DNA from: Streptomyces chartreusis
GTDB taxonomy: Bacteria > Actinomycetota > Actinomycetes > Streptomycetales > Streptomycetaceae
Direction: 5' to 3'
Length of the DNA stretch: 64,000 nucleotides
Assembly: GCF_008704715.1 (NCBI RefSeq)
Contig: NZ_CP023689.1
Span: 3,844,001-3,908,000 of the forward strand
Shown here piece by piece: positions 17,868 through 26,611 of the stretch (its first letter is position 1; each line of letters opens with the position of its first letter). The notes below the pieces were generated by a model. That model saw only the letters and a list, made by a program, of their open reading frames with translations, ran no database searches and had not been told where the DNA came from. The position numbers and the translations under genes are program-made.

Positions 17868-18341
17868 TGGCTGCACCTCTTCGCGCCTAAACCGATGCCG
17901 CTCTCGCGGACCGGGTCCCCGCCGTCGTGGTCTCTCGATCGTGGTCGCGGCATCAAGGGCCGCTGGTCGTTGCGGTGGTCTGTTCTCGTCCGCCGTCGGC
18001 GCGAAAGGCACGTTACGGCCTGAAACCGCTGCCCGTCCATGTCCGTACAACATGCAACTACCCGGGAATCCGTGTTCCGCCGGTCCGGGTGTGACAGAAA
18101 ACGCAGTCATGGCGCTGTAGAAGGTACGGGCCGCCGCGCGGCCCGTGCCGCGCGACGGCCGGGGCCTCTCCTGTGGGGGGTGGCGGCCCCGGCCGTTGCC
18201 TCGGTACGTATCCGGGGTCGTCTCAGGGGTCGTCGAATCGGCTCATGCGGCCGTCCGCATTCACATCGGACCGGAGCCCGGCCGCGGCCAGGAGCCCGGA
18301 ATCCAGAATCCAGAGCCCCGGGCCGGCAGTGGCTCGCGGAG
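17868..18341. other. 474-bp gap between the two sigma modules
   Basis: No convincing gene on either strand. It should contain the promoter of sigma 1 and the 3' end of the upstream transcript. A perfect hairpin, ACGGGCCGC-CGC-GCGGCCCGT, lies at 18126-18146 and is a plausible terminator for the gene ending at 18342. Confidence 0.6.
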
Positions 18342-19220
18342 TCAGTCCTTCTTCTCGGCGGTCCTGCCGGAGTTGCCGTTCCCGCTCTCGCCACGACTCT
18401 GTCCGTTGCCGGTGGCGGGGCCCGTCCCGGTATTGCCGGCCGGATCGGTCGCCTTCCCCGCCGGCTCGGTGGACTTCTCCGCCGGCTCGGTGGACTTCTC
18501 CGCCGGCCCGGTGGACTTCCCGTTCGGCCCGTTCTTCGCCGCCGCCAGTTGCTCGGCGCAGTAGGCGGCCACCTTGTCCGCGCCGCCCGCCGCGGTGACG
18601 AGCCGCTGCCAGGCCGTGGAGTCCAGGGCCTTGCCGTTGTCCTTGCCCTGGTCGTAGGCGCGGCACTTGGCCTCGGTGTCCTGGGCTGTGACCGGGTGGT
18701 CGGGCTTCGCGGAGCCGGCGCCGGACGCCGCGGACGGCTGGGCACCCGGCCGGTCGGAGGCACTGCTGGACCGGGTGGGGGCGCCGTGGTCGTCGGCGGC
18801 GTCGTCCGAGAACCCGGCCGTGCCGATCGCGGCGAACGCCGCCCCGCCGAGGGTGAGGCTCGCCACGAACACGGAAAGCGTGGTCTTCACCGAGAACGCC
18901 GGCCACCGCTGCTCGCGCGGCCGCCAGTCGTCGCGGCGCCGGGTGCGGGCCCGGTGCACGCCCGCGTCCCGGGCCGCCCGGAAAGCGGCAACGGCCCGCT
19001 GCTCACCGTCGGCGTCCAGTCGGTGCCCGCGCAGCACGGCGGCGGACAGGAGTGCTTCGAGGGCCGTGTCGTCGAACGCCAGGTCCGTGGCGGAGGCGGG
19101 TCCTGAGCCATGACGGGGGCCGTGGCCGGGGCCATGACCCGAGCCGTGTCCGGGAGCGATGGCACCAGGGTGCGCACGCCGACGGCCGGGAGCCCCACCG
19201 CCGTTCTGCTGTTCACCCAT
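18342..19220 (-). CDS. Putative sigma-partner membrane protein 2
   Basis: 292 aa, same plan as the protein at 16132-17205. It has a cytoplasmic N-terminus with Gly/His-rich stretches (GHGSGHGPGHGPRHG), one membrane span near 112-132 (TTLSVFVASLTLGGAAFAAI), a Ser/Pro linker, an outer domain with KCRAYDQGKDNGK and YCAEQLAA Cys positions, then a PAEKSTE-type repeat tail. It lies 267 nt after sigma 2, so it may use its own promoter as well. The function as anti-sigma or envelope sensor is inferred only from linkage. Confidence 0.68.
   Translation of the reverse strand: MGEQQNGGGAPGRRRAHPGAIAPGHGSGHGPGHGPRHGSGPASATDLAFDDTALEALLSAAVLRGHRLDADGEQRAVAAFRAARDAGVHRARTRRRDDWRPREQRWPAFSVKTTLSVFVASLTLGGAAFAAIGTAGFSDDAADDHGAPTRSSSASDRPGAQPSAASGAGSAKPDHPVTAQDTEAKCRAYDQGKDNGKALDSTAWQRLVTAAGGADKVAAYCAEQLAAAKNGPNGKSTGPAEKSTEPAEKSTEPAGKATDPAGNTGTGPATGNGQSRGESGNGNSGRTAEKKD
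18439..18522. repeat. 21-bp tandem repeat, four units
   Basis: Units of 21 bp at 18439, 18460, 18481 and 18502; the middle two are identical and the outer two partly decayed. On the minus strand they encode a heptad of the PAEKSTE type in the C-terminal tail of the membrane protein. Confidence 0.88.
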
Positions 19221-19487
19221 GTCCGTTTTCCGTCCCTGTCCGACTCAACTCGATCGGCCCGCGGGAGTGCGCGTCGCACACGTCCCGTCCGGCCCATATG
19301 GCTCTTCGGCCCATGCAGTCGCGATGACCCATGTGGCCTACGTAATCAATGTGACAGCTGTGACTTACGAGTCCGTAGAGCCTGTACGTACGTCAGGCCC
19401 CGTACGACTCACGCGCCCGTTCGTCGACCGGTCAGCGACGGTTGTCCGGCAGGACAGTGACCCTGCCGCCGTCGTCGCCCTCACTGT

Positions 19488-20078
19488 TCATTTCGATTCC
19501 CCCAGCGTCCGGGGGCCGTCATCCGTCACACCTTGGACGCCCAGCTGCTTGGCCAGACGCTTCAATCCCCGGTACGCCGCCGTGCGGACCGCCCCCGGGC
19601 GCTTGCCCAGAACGCGTGCCGCGGACGGTGCGTCGAGGCCGACGACCACCCGCAGCAGCACCGCCTCGGCCTGGTCCCGCGGCAGCCCGCCGACCAGTTC
19701 CAGGGCGGCTTCCGTGGACATCGACTCCAGTGCCTGGTCGTGCGTGCTGTGCGGACCGGGCAGCTCCAGTACGTCCTGCTCCAGAGCCGACGACCGGGGT
19801 CGTACCTTCTGCCGGCGCAGATGGTCCAGCGCCCGGTGCCGGGCGATGGTCGCGGTCCAGCCACGGAACCCGGCCCCGTCGCCCTTGAACCGCCCGAGGT
19901 CCCGGGCGATCTCCAGCCAGGCGTCGGACGCCACGTCCTCCGCGTCGTCCCCGACCAGCCCGCGCAGGTACCCGAGCAGAGCGGGCTGCACGTATCGGTA
20001 CGCGACCGCGAACGCGGCCTCGTCGCCTTCCTGGGCCCGCGCGACGGCCGCGCCCAATTCCCCGTCGTGCGCGCGCAC
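19488..20078 (-). CDS. ECF-type sigma factor 2
   Basis: 196 aa, paralog of the sigma factor at 17205-17867. Region 2: LLGYLRGLVGDDAEDVASDAW, GFRGWTATIARHRALDHLRRQ. Region 4: LPRDQAEAVLLRVVVGLDAP, RPGAVRTAAYRGLKRLAKQL. The GTG at 20078 is chosen because it aligns with the GTG of sigma 1 and gives identical spacing to the conserved EGDEAAF segment; a GGAGGGG lies 13 nt upstream, somewhat far. A GTG at 20171 is in frame but has poor spacing. Regulon unknown. Confidence 0.85.
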   Translation of the reverse strand: MRAHDGELGAAVARAQEGDEAAFAVAYRYVQPALLGYLRGLVGDDAEDVASDAWLEIARDLGRFKGDGAGFRGWTATIARHRALDHLRRQKVRPRSSALEQDVLELPGPHSTHDQALESMSTEAALELVGGLPRDQAEAVLLRVVVGLDAPSAARVLGKRPGAVRTAAYRGLKRLAKQLGVQGVTDDGPRTLGESK

Positions 20079-20371
20079 GCGGCGGGGTTCCCCTCCCTGG
20101 CCCAAGAACTGTCCTCGTCCGTACCGGTTCGTGGCGGATCCACACCTCGCGGCGTGGCCACCCTTGCCCACGTCCCTCCACGCACAACAGCGCCTGATCT
20201 CACAGAAGTGTCACAGGGGCCGTCCGGGAGCGGCCGGTCTACAACCCTTGCGAGCCGTCGCGAGTCAGAGACGCCGTGATGAGGCAAGGGCCTTCGCACA
20301 GCCGTGCCACAGAAATGGCATACGATGCGGCGCGCCCCCCCATAAAGATCACTTAAGAGGATGTACACGTC

Positions 20372-21262
20372 ATGGCAATCGCTGCCCCTTATCGTTCTCT
20401 TCGCGGCATATCTGCCGTGGTTGCCTTGCTCGCGATCGGTGCCGTGGGGTGCTCGGACGTCTCCGACGCCGTGGACAGCGCCACGGACGGCGCCAAGAAG
20501 GTGGCCCGCCAGCGCTCGGTGTACTCGCTGGACGTCGGGGACTGCTACAACCCGAACAGCAAGGGCGAGGGCACCGCCTACACCGTCGAGATCGTGCCGT
20601 GCGCCGAGGCCCACGAGGGCCAGGTCGCCGGTGAGTTCTCGATCACCGAGGAGAAGGCGTACCCCGGCGACGAGGCGATCTCGGCGATCGCCGACAAGCG
20701 GTGCCCGGTCGAGGCGGGCAAGTTCGCCCCGGACACCTGGGCGCTCCCCAAGGGCGTCGCGATCTTCTACTACACCCCGACCAAGGAGAGCTGGGCGACG
20801 GGCGACCGCGCCGTCAGCTGCACCTACACCAAGGAGTCGGGCAGCTACACGGGCGAGCTGAACCCCGACGTCAAGTCGCTGAAGCCGGAGCAGACGACGT
20901 ACCTGACGGGTTCGAACGGCGTCTACGACGCGCTGTGGGCGACCCAGCCCGAGAAGGACACCGTCGAGGACGACCTGCCCGGTTACAAGGCGCAGGCCAA
21001 GGCCGTCGCCGAGGCCCTGGACACGCACCTCAAGGGCCTGAAGGACATCGACGGCGCCGAGGTCGGCAAGCTGCGCGACCAGCTGACGAAGACGGCCGCC
21101 TCCTGGCGGAAGGCCGCGAACGCGGGCGACGCCGACGCGTTCTACATCGCCTACGACTCCGCCTTCACCGGCATCGACCCGGGCAAGACGGTCGCCGCCC
21201 GCAAGGAGCTGGGTCTGGCCACCACCGTGCCGGCCGACGACGCCGAGGTCTGGGCGGGCTGA
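20372..21262 (+). CDS. Septum-formation-domain lipoprotein
   Basis: 296 aa. A short signal sequence ends in AIGAVGC, a lipobox-like site near residue 27. The body has the Septum_form pattern SLDVGDCYNP ... VPCAEAHEGQVAGEF with paired Cys residues, then a helical C-terminal half (residues about 195-290). Such proteins are surface lipoproteins of actinobacteria with unclear roles; the name comes from homology, not a proven division function. A -10-like TACGAT lies at 20321-20326 and AAGAGGA 11 nt before the ATG. A single-gene unit with its own terminator. Confidence 0.82.
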   Translation: MAIAAPYRSLRGISAVVALLAIGAVGCSDVSDAVDSATDGAKKVARQRSVYSLDVGDCYNPNSKGEGTAYTVEIVPCAEAHEGQVAGEFSITEEKAYPGDEAISAIADKRCPVEAGKFAPDTWALPKGVAIFYYTPTKESWATGDRAVSCTYTKESGSYTGELNPDVKSLKPEQTTYLTGSNGVYDALWATQPEKDTVEDDLPGYKAQAKAVAEALDTHLKGLKDIDGAEVGKLRDQLTKTAASWRKAANAGDADAFYIAYDSAFTGIDPGKTVAARKELGLATTVPADDAEVWAG

Positions 21263-21274
21263 CACGCCTGACGC

Positions 21275-21309
21275 AGCGGGGCCGGGTCCGTCAAGGGCCC
21301 GGCCCCGCT
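21275..21309 (+). terminator. Hairpin terminator
   Basis: GCGGGGCCGGG (21276-21286) pairs perfectly with CCCGGCCCCGC (21298-21308) and is followed by TT. It lies 13 nt after the lipoprotein stop. Confidence 0.82.
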
Positions 21310-21445
21310 TGCCTGTTGGCGACGAATGACGTCCCAGGTACGGAACTCGCCCGCGAGTGACAGATCTTGACCCCTGTGCGCTGGCTGTATGTGCCATCTG
21401 TGTGACAGGTGATGCAGCCGTGACCATTTACTAGGGGTGGGACAG

Positions 21446-24145
21446 TTGAGTCCTCGCAGGACCCATGCGTACAAACCGCTCAGTCTCAAGAGACGTGCGT
21501 GGCTGACGGTGGGAGCCGTCGCGCTGAGCGGTGCCGGCATCGTGACGTACGCCATCGCGGACCCGTCAGCGCCGGCCGACGCCAAGCCGAAGCACCGCGC
21601 ACCGGCCGTCCACACGCTCAAGCTCAAGGACCGCGGCTCGGGCCGCAAGGGTCTGGCCGAGCAGGACACCGACCGCTTCAGCGCGGTCGTGCTGACCTGG
21701 ACCGACCCCGGGGCCAGGGCCAATGGCACGCCCGAGGTGCGCACCCGGGACATCGAGACCGGCAAGTGGTCCCGCTGGCAGAAGATCGCCGCCGAGCCGG
21801 GCCAGGCGGACGGCGAGGAGGGCGCGCGGGCCGCCCTGCGCGGCGGCACCGAGTCGGTGTGGACCGGCGACTCCGACGGCGTCGAGGTACGGCTCGTGAG
21901 CGCGGACGGCACCGAGGCGGCGGGCCAGCCCGCCGGGATGGACGTCAAGCTGCTCGACCCGGGCTCCGACCCCGAGGGCGGGATCCGGCCGGCCGCCTTC
22001 GCCGCGGAGGAGACCACCGCGCCGGCGACGGACGCCCCCGTCCCGACGGACCCCGCCACCCCCACCGAGACCGCGGCACCGACCGGAACGGCGCCGTCCA
22101 CGGACTCCCCGACGCCCACGGAGGAGCCGACGGCGACCGGGACGCCCACCGACTCCGCGTCCCCGACGGCCTCCCCCTCCCCCACGGTCCCGGCGCCCCG
22201 GCCCTCGACGGTCGTCAAGCCGCCGGTCATCACCCAGGCCGAGTGGGGCGCGTCCACGGACTACGACGGCACCCCGGAGTACGGCACGGAGATCAAGGCC
22301 GCCGTCGTCCACCACACCGGCGTCAACAGCGACAACACCCTGTCCTGCGGCGAGTCCAGGGCCCGGATGCGCACGATCCAGCAGGAGCACTTCGCCCGCG
22401 GGTACTTCGACATCGGCTACAACTTCGTCGTCGACAAGTGCGGCCAGATCTTCGAAGGCCGCAGCGGCGGCATGGACCTGCCGGTGCGCGGCGCGCATGA
22501 CGTCGGGTTCAACACCGACACGGTCGGCATCTCCTACATCGGCAACTTCGAGTCGGCCAGGCCCAGCCGCGCCGGGCTGGACGCCATCGCGCGGATCGTG
22601 GCCTGGAAGTTCGGCATGTACGGCATCGACCCGACCGGCAAGGTCACCCTGACGTCCGGCATGGACCAGGGCGTCGACGGCAACAAGATCCCGATGGGAC
22701 AGTCGGTCACCCTGCCCCGCGTCTTCGGCCACCGGGACACCAACGCCACGGCCTGCCCCGGCGCGAACCTCTACCCCAAGCTCACCCGGATCGCCCAGAC
22801 CGCGAAGACGCCGGGCATCTCGCACGCCCTCGCCACCTCGGACTTCAACCGTGACGGCATCGACGACCTGGTCGCCGGCACGCCCCGCGCGCTGAGCAAC
22901 GGCGGCACCCTCACCGTCGTCCCGGGCGGCCTCGACGGCCCGGTCGCCGCCGCCAGGCGGACCCTCACCCAGAACAGCACCGGTGTCCCCGGCTCCCACG
23001 AGTCCGGCGACAGCTTCGGCGCCGCGACCGCGTGGGGCGACGTCAACGGCGACGGCTACGCCGACCTCGCGATCGGCGCGCCCGGCGAGGACGACACCAG
23101 CGGCCACGCGGACCGGGGCCAGGTCGTCGTCATGTACGGCCCGGCGCTGAACACCGGCTTCTCGTACACCACGTCCGGCAGTGTCACCGCGACCGGCGCC
23201 AAGCTCGGCTCGACGGTCGCCGTCGGCGACTTCAACGGCGACGGCAAGGCGGACGTGTTCGCGGCCGGCACCGGCAGGGGCGGCAACTGGAACGCTCGGC
23301 TGACCGGCGGCGCGACCGCCTCGGGCACGCTCACCACGGCCACCGGCGCGGTCGCCTACCTGGACGCGGCGACCGGCGACTTCAACCGGGACGGCTACGC
23401 CGATGTCGCCCTCAACTACCGCGACACGGGCGGCATCGGCCGCGTGGTCCGCTTCGCAGGCTCGGCGACCGGTCTGACCAAGGCCGGCGTGCTCTCCGTC
23501 AAGGGCGGCCGCGCCATCGCCGCGGGCGACGTCAACGACAACGGCTACGACGACATCGTCATCGGCCAGCCCGTCGCGTCGGAGTCCGGCGGCCTCTCGG
23601 GCGGCCAGATCACCATGGTCCCGGGCTCGTCGACGGGCTTCACCACGACCGGAATGACGACGATCCACCAGGACACCGCGAACGTCGCGGGCGGCAACGA
23701 GTCCGGCGACCTGCTCGGCGCCTCCGTCTCGGTCGGCGACTACAACGCCGACGGATTCGCCGACGCCCTGGCCGGCGTCCCCGGCGAGGACTTCCCGCGG
23801 GGCGGCGTGAACCAGTCGAACGCCGGTGACGTGCTGCTGGCCAAGGGCACCGCGACCGGCCTGACCGGCACCGGCTCGATCCGCGTCTCGCAGGACACCA
23901 CCGGCGTCCCCGGATCGGCGGAGACCGGCGACCTGCTCGGCTCGGCCGTCTCACTGGCGGACCTGTCGGGCTACGGCCGCGCGGACCTGACGCTCGGCGC
24001 CGAGGGCGAGGACGGCACGGACGGCATCGTGATGTACCTCCCGAGCAACAGCACGGGCCTCGGCTACACCCAGGCGGTCATCCACAGCAAGACCGCCCTG
24101 GGCACCCCGACGGACGCCCACCTGGGCCAGACGCTGACGCCGTAG
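21446..24145 (+). CDS. PGRP-type N-acetylmuramoyl-L-alanine amidase with FG-GAP repeats
   Basis: About 899 aa, exported. Order: basic N-terminus and signal segment (residues 16-38), a beta domain, a Thr/Pro-rich linker (about 190-255), a peptidoglycan-recognition amidase domain (about 258-450), then FG-GAP/VCBS repeats forming an integrin-like propeller (DFNRDGIDDLVAG, DVNGDGYADLAIG, DYNADGFADALAG) to the end. The amidase zinc ligands are present: AVVHHTG, GHRDT and ACPG, so it should be active. The TTG at 21446 has AGGGG with 8-nt spacing; a GTG at 21437 is in frame but leaves no room for a ribosome site. It cleaves the stem peptide from glycan; the propeller may bind wall polymer or Ca2+ (inference). 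Confidence 0.88.
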   Translation: MSPRRTHAYKPLSLKRRAWLTVGAVALSGAGIVTYAIADPSAPADAKPKHRAPAVHTLKLKDRGSGRKGLAEQDTDRFSAVVLTWTDPGARANGTPEVRTRDIETGKWSRWQKIAAEPGQADGEEGARAALRGGTESVWTGDSDGVEVRLVSADGTEAAGQPAGMDVKLLDPGSDPEGGIRPAAFAAEETTAPATDAPVPTDPATPTETAAPTGTAPSTDSPTPTEEPTATGTPTDSASPTASPSPTVPAPRPSTVVKPPVITQAEWGASTDYDGTPEYGTEIKAAVVHHTGVNSDNTLSCGESRARMRTIQQEHFARGYFDIGYNFVVDKCGQIFEGRSGGMDLPVRGAHDVGFNTDTVGISYIGNFESARPSRAGLDAIARIVAWKFGMYGIDPTGKVTLTSGMDQGVDGNKIPMGQSVTLPRVFGHRDTNATACPGANLYPKLTRIAQTAKTPGISHALATSDFNRDGIDDLVAGTPRALSNGGTLTVVPGGLDGPVAAARRTLTQNSTGVPGSHESGDSFGAATAWGDVNGDGYADLAIGAPGEDDTSGHADRGQVVVMYGPALNTGFSYTTSGSVTATGAKLGSTVAVGDFNGDGKADVFAAGTGRGGNWNARLTGGATASGTLTTATGAVAYLDAATGDFNRDGYADVALNYRDTGGIGRVVRFAGSATGLTKAGVLSVKGGRAIAAGDVNDNGYDDIVIGQPVASESGGLSGGQITMVPGSSTGFTTTGMTTIHQDTANVAGGNESGDLLGASVSVGDYNADGFADALAGVPGEDFPRGGVNQSNAGDVLLAKGTATGLTGTGSIRVSQDTTGVPGSAETGDLLGSAVSLADLSGYGRADLTLGAEGEDGTDGIVMYLPSNSTGLGYTQAVIHSKTALGTPTDAHLGQTLTP

Positions 24146-24161
24146 CGGCACCGGAGACAGC

Positions 24162-24207
24162 CGACCCGGCCGGGACCCCGCCCATCCACGGGGTCCCGGC
24201 CGGGTCG
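24162..24207. terminator. Perfect 19-bp bidirectional hairpin
   Basis: Arms 24162-24180 and 24189-24207 pair without mismatch (CGACCCGGCCGGGACCCCG on the left), loop CCCATCCA. It lies between the convergent amidase and 24225-24608 genes and is the longest perfect stem noted in the window. Confidence 0.9.
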
Positions 24208-24224
24208 AGTCCGGGTGCGGACGC

Positions 24225-24608
24225 CTACGACAGCGTGGCGTCCCGGCACAGCAGCCGCAGCGACCCGTCGCCGGCGAAACACCGCCGCGCCTCCTCGATC
24301 GGGTCCCACATCCGCCCGTCGGCCGTACGGATCCAGTGGTCGCCGCCACTCACCCACCACTCGGCGCCGGCCTGACGGGCGATCACCTCACCGGCGTACG
24401 CGCCGAATCCGCGCAGCGTGTTCTCCACGGCGCCGTACGGCGTGCCCTCGCGGCGCAGGCTCTCGATCATCCGGTCGACCCGCCACAGGCTCTGCTCCGA
24501 GTAGTCGAGCCGCAGCCGTGCTCCCTCGCGCATCGTCGCCACCGCGTCCGCCGCCCACCGCACCGGCTTGGTCGCGGCTGCGGGCCTGGTCTCCGCTTGA
24601 GTCGTCAC
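24225..24608 (-). CDS. Conserved hypothetical protein
   Basis: 127 aa from the GTG at 24608; the family is not recognised. It is soluble, with a helical middle (ARLRLDYSEQSLWRVDRMIES) and a C-terminal segment with GAEWWVSGGDHWIRTADGRMWDPIEEARR, which looks like an immunity- or effector-type small alpha/beta protein, but that is only an impression. The open frame extends 70 codons further upstream without convincing protein character. The start has only a weak AGGA nearby. Convergent with the amidase gene, divergent from the DUF1877 gene. Confidence 0.6.
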   Translation of the reverse strand: MTTQAETRPAAATKPVRWAADAVATMREGARLRLDYSEQSLWRVDRMIESLRREGTPYGAVENTLRGFGAYAGEVIARQAGAEWWVSGGDHWIRTADGRMWDPIEEARRCFAGDGSLRLLCRDATLS

Positions 24609-24775
24609 ATCCTGGAGAGCGTGTGCGACCTGCGATTCGTCACCCGGATCCGCGGAGTTCCCCGGACCGGCGCAGGACCGCCCCACCGCGCCCCGAAGAC
24701 AGTCACAGGACTCCCCCAGGGATTCAGGTTTGGACGGGAGTGACGCTTCGCCGCTCCCGTGCGCTCCAGTCACTG

Positions 24776-25270
24776 ATGAGCATGTACTTCCATCTGCGCG
24801 CGGTACCGCCCCCGGCACTGCGCAACAGCGCCCCCTGGTTCCAGCGTCTGTTCGAGGACGACTGGGACACCGTGCGGGAGCGGATCGGCCGCCATCGCGA
24901 GGAGGTGCTCGACAAGCTGTACGGCGACGTCGAACTCCTCTACTGCGGCCTCCCCCCGAACCATGCGCCGGACGGCCCCCGCACCAACGTGGTGCTCGGC
25001 GGCCGCCCGGTCTTCCACGACGACCCGGCCGTGCCGCCGTTCCTGCTCCTCACCGCGTCACAGGTGGGGAGGGTCGCCGGATACCTCAGGAGCACCGACT
25101 TCGACGGCCTGTGGCGCGACGCGAGACCGCAGCTGCTGCGGCCGTACGACATGCCGGAGACGGAGCCCGCGGTACGCGGCATGTTCGCGGCGACGCACCG
25201 CGACCTGACGGCCTTCTACGAGCGGACCGCCCAGTACGGGGACGCGGTGGTGAAGTGGCTGGTGGCCTGA
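24776..25270 (+). CDS. DUF1877 (YfbM-like) protein
   Basis: 164 aa beginning MSMYFHLRAVPP, the typical opening of DUF1877. Other marks are WFQRLFEDDWD, YCGLPPNHAPDG, the conserved segment with GGRPVFHDDPA, and MPETEPAVRGMFAATHRDLTAFY near the end. Function is unknown for the family; the proteins are small, cytosolic and monomeric. No clear Shine-Dalgarno precedes the ATG; an in-frame GTG at 24738 with GGACGGGA before it is an alternative giving 13 more residues. Confidence 0.72.
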   Translation: MSMYFHLRAVPPPALRNSAPWFQRLFEDDWDTVRERIGRHREEVLDKLYGDVELLYCGLPPNHAPDGPRTNVVLGGRPVFHDDPAVPPFLLLTASQVGRVAGYLRSTDFDGLWRDARPQLLRPYDMPETEPAVRGMFAATHRDLTAFYERTAQYGDAVVKWLVA

Positions 25271-25292
25271 GAGAACCGGGCCGGCCATCGGG

Positions 25293-25931
25293 TCAGCCGC
25301 GTGTCCGGGCCCTCCGGGACACCACGGCACGCAGCACCCGCCGCCCCTCGGTCGACACCTCGAGCGCCCGGCGCAGACCGCCGGCGCCGTGTCCGGCCAG
25401 GAGTTCCAGGACGCTGACCTGGCGGCGCAGTTCGGCGGCGACGAGCGGCGACATGCCCACGGGACGGCTCGCGCCGGGCGCCCCGCTCTCCCGGACCGAG
25501 TCCAGCGCCTCGGTCGGTGCCTCGGCGGAGGCGGTGTCGTCCTCGGCGGGGTCGAGCAGCCGGTGTATCTGGAGGGAGGCGACGGAGCAGGCGTCGGCCC
25601 AGATCCGCGCCTCGGCGGCGGACCGTACGGCGGGGGCGGCGGCCAGCATCCGGCGGGCGAGCAGCGCGGCCTCGTCCTCGATGTCCGTGTCGTCGACGAC
25701 CTCGGCGACGCCCAGCTTCCCGCGCACCTGCTCCAGCAGCTCACCCCACTCGGCGGGGTCCCCGCCGCTCGCGAGGTTCGCCCAGAGCGGGCGCAGCGCC
25801 TCGTCGTCGCCGCCCAGCAACGGCACGCATCGATCCAAACAAGCCAACCCGCTGGCGGCCAGTCCGCGTTCGTCGGCCTGAGCGATCAGTTCCACCAGGC
25901 TCATCCACGCCTCCCATAGCGGGTCGGTCAT
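25293..25931 (-). CDS. Conserved hypothetical protein, helical
   Basis: 212 aa from the ATG at 25931. The family is not recognised. It is almost entirely alpha-helical, acidic in the middle (VDDTDIEDEAALLARRML), with no membrane span or motif. Convergent with the DUF1877 gene (22-nt gap). A start further upstream at 25988 is in frame but begins in a Pro/Ala-rich stretch unlike the rest. Confidence 0.6.
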   Translation of the reverse strand: MTDPLWEAWMSLVELIAQADERGLAASGLACLDRCVPLLGGDDEALRPLWANLASGGDPAEWGELLEQVRGKLGVAEVVDDTDIEDEAALLARRMLAAAPAVRSAAEARIWADACSVASLQIHRLLDPAEDDTASAEAPTEALDSVRESGAPGASRPVGMSPLVAAELRRQVSVLELLAGHGAGGLRRALEVSTEGRRVLRAVVSRRARTRG

Positions 25932-26020
25932 CAGGGTCGGGGCCCCCGCACAGGCCCCAGGCAGGCACATCCCTAACGGAGCCCGCACCTCCCCTTACTG
26001 CGTGCGACGACCCGGGAGTG

Positions 26021-26524
26021 TCACAGCGGCACGACACCGAGCCGGTCCAGCAGCCGAAAGAACAGGTTTTCGGCCAAGGAATCCGCTTCGGCGGTGAGTA
26101 CGTCGACCACCGACTCGGCGTTCACGTCGTGCCCGGCCTCGGCGGCCCAGGCGACGGCCCGTCGGGCGGCGTCACCGGGTTCGAGAAAGTAGTCCTCCAG
26201 CGTCAGCCCCTCGTCCGAGGCGCCGATGTACCCGGCCATGGCGGCCCGCGCGAGACAGGTCGTCCACGCCCCGCTCTCCGGCGCCGCCGCCTCCACGACC
26301 ACCGAGGCGCTGTCCATGACGTATCCGAAGAGCGCGGGAGCCCCGGTCTCGCGGGCGAGGTCGTTCATGTTGCCGACCTCGCCGTCCCCGCTCGGGTACT
26401 CCCACACCTGCCAGCCGTCCGGCGCCTCGGCGTGTAACGCCATTCCCTCGGCGCCGGCCAGCGCGTCCAGCTCCGCCAGCGGCCGCGCCCCGCGGCCCAC
26501 GACGAAGTACCCCCAGTAGCCCAT
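26021..26524 (-). CDS. Conserved hypothetical protein
   Basis: 167 aa, unrecognised family. It begins MGYWGYFVVGRGARPLAEL, has a central mixed alpha/beta region with WQVWEYPSGDGEVGNMNDLARETG, and a helical C-terminal half. No signal peptide. AGGGGGAACCGGG precedes the ATG. It is downstream of the GH20 gene on the same strand (87-nt gap) but need not be functionally linked; similar small proteins occur next to polymorphic-toxin-type genes in Streptomyces, which is only a weak hint. Confidence 0.62.
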   Translation of the reverse strand: MGYWGYFVVGRGARPLAELDALAGAEGMALHAEAPDGWQVWEYPSGDGEVGNMNDLARETGAPALFGYVMDSASVVVEAAAPESGAWTTCLARAAMAGYIGASDEGLTLEDYFLEPGDAARRAVAWAAEAGHDVNAESVVDVLTAEADSLAENLFFRLLDRLGVVPL

Positions 26525-26611
26525 CCCGGTTCCCCCTGCTGATCGGTTCGGCTCGGGCCGAATACACCACAGTCGTACAGGGGTTCGCAGGCATATGGGT
26601 CAATCCACAGC

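Noticed and set aside
18439..18522. 21-bp repeats as a CRISPR array
   Set aside because: Units are contiguous without spacers and translate as heptads in a protein tail.
21566..23668. 700-codon minus-strand frame over the amidase
   Set aside because: Shadow of the FG-GAP amidase; low-complexity Gly/Arg/Asp protein.
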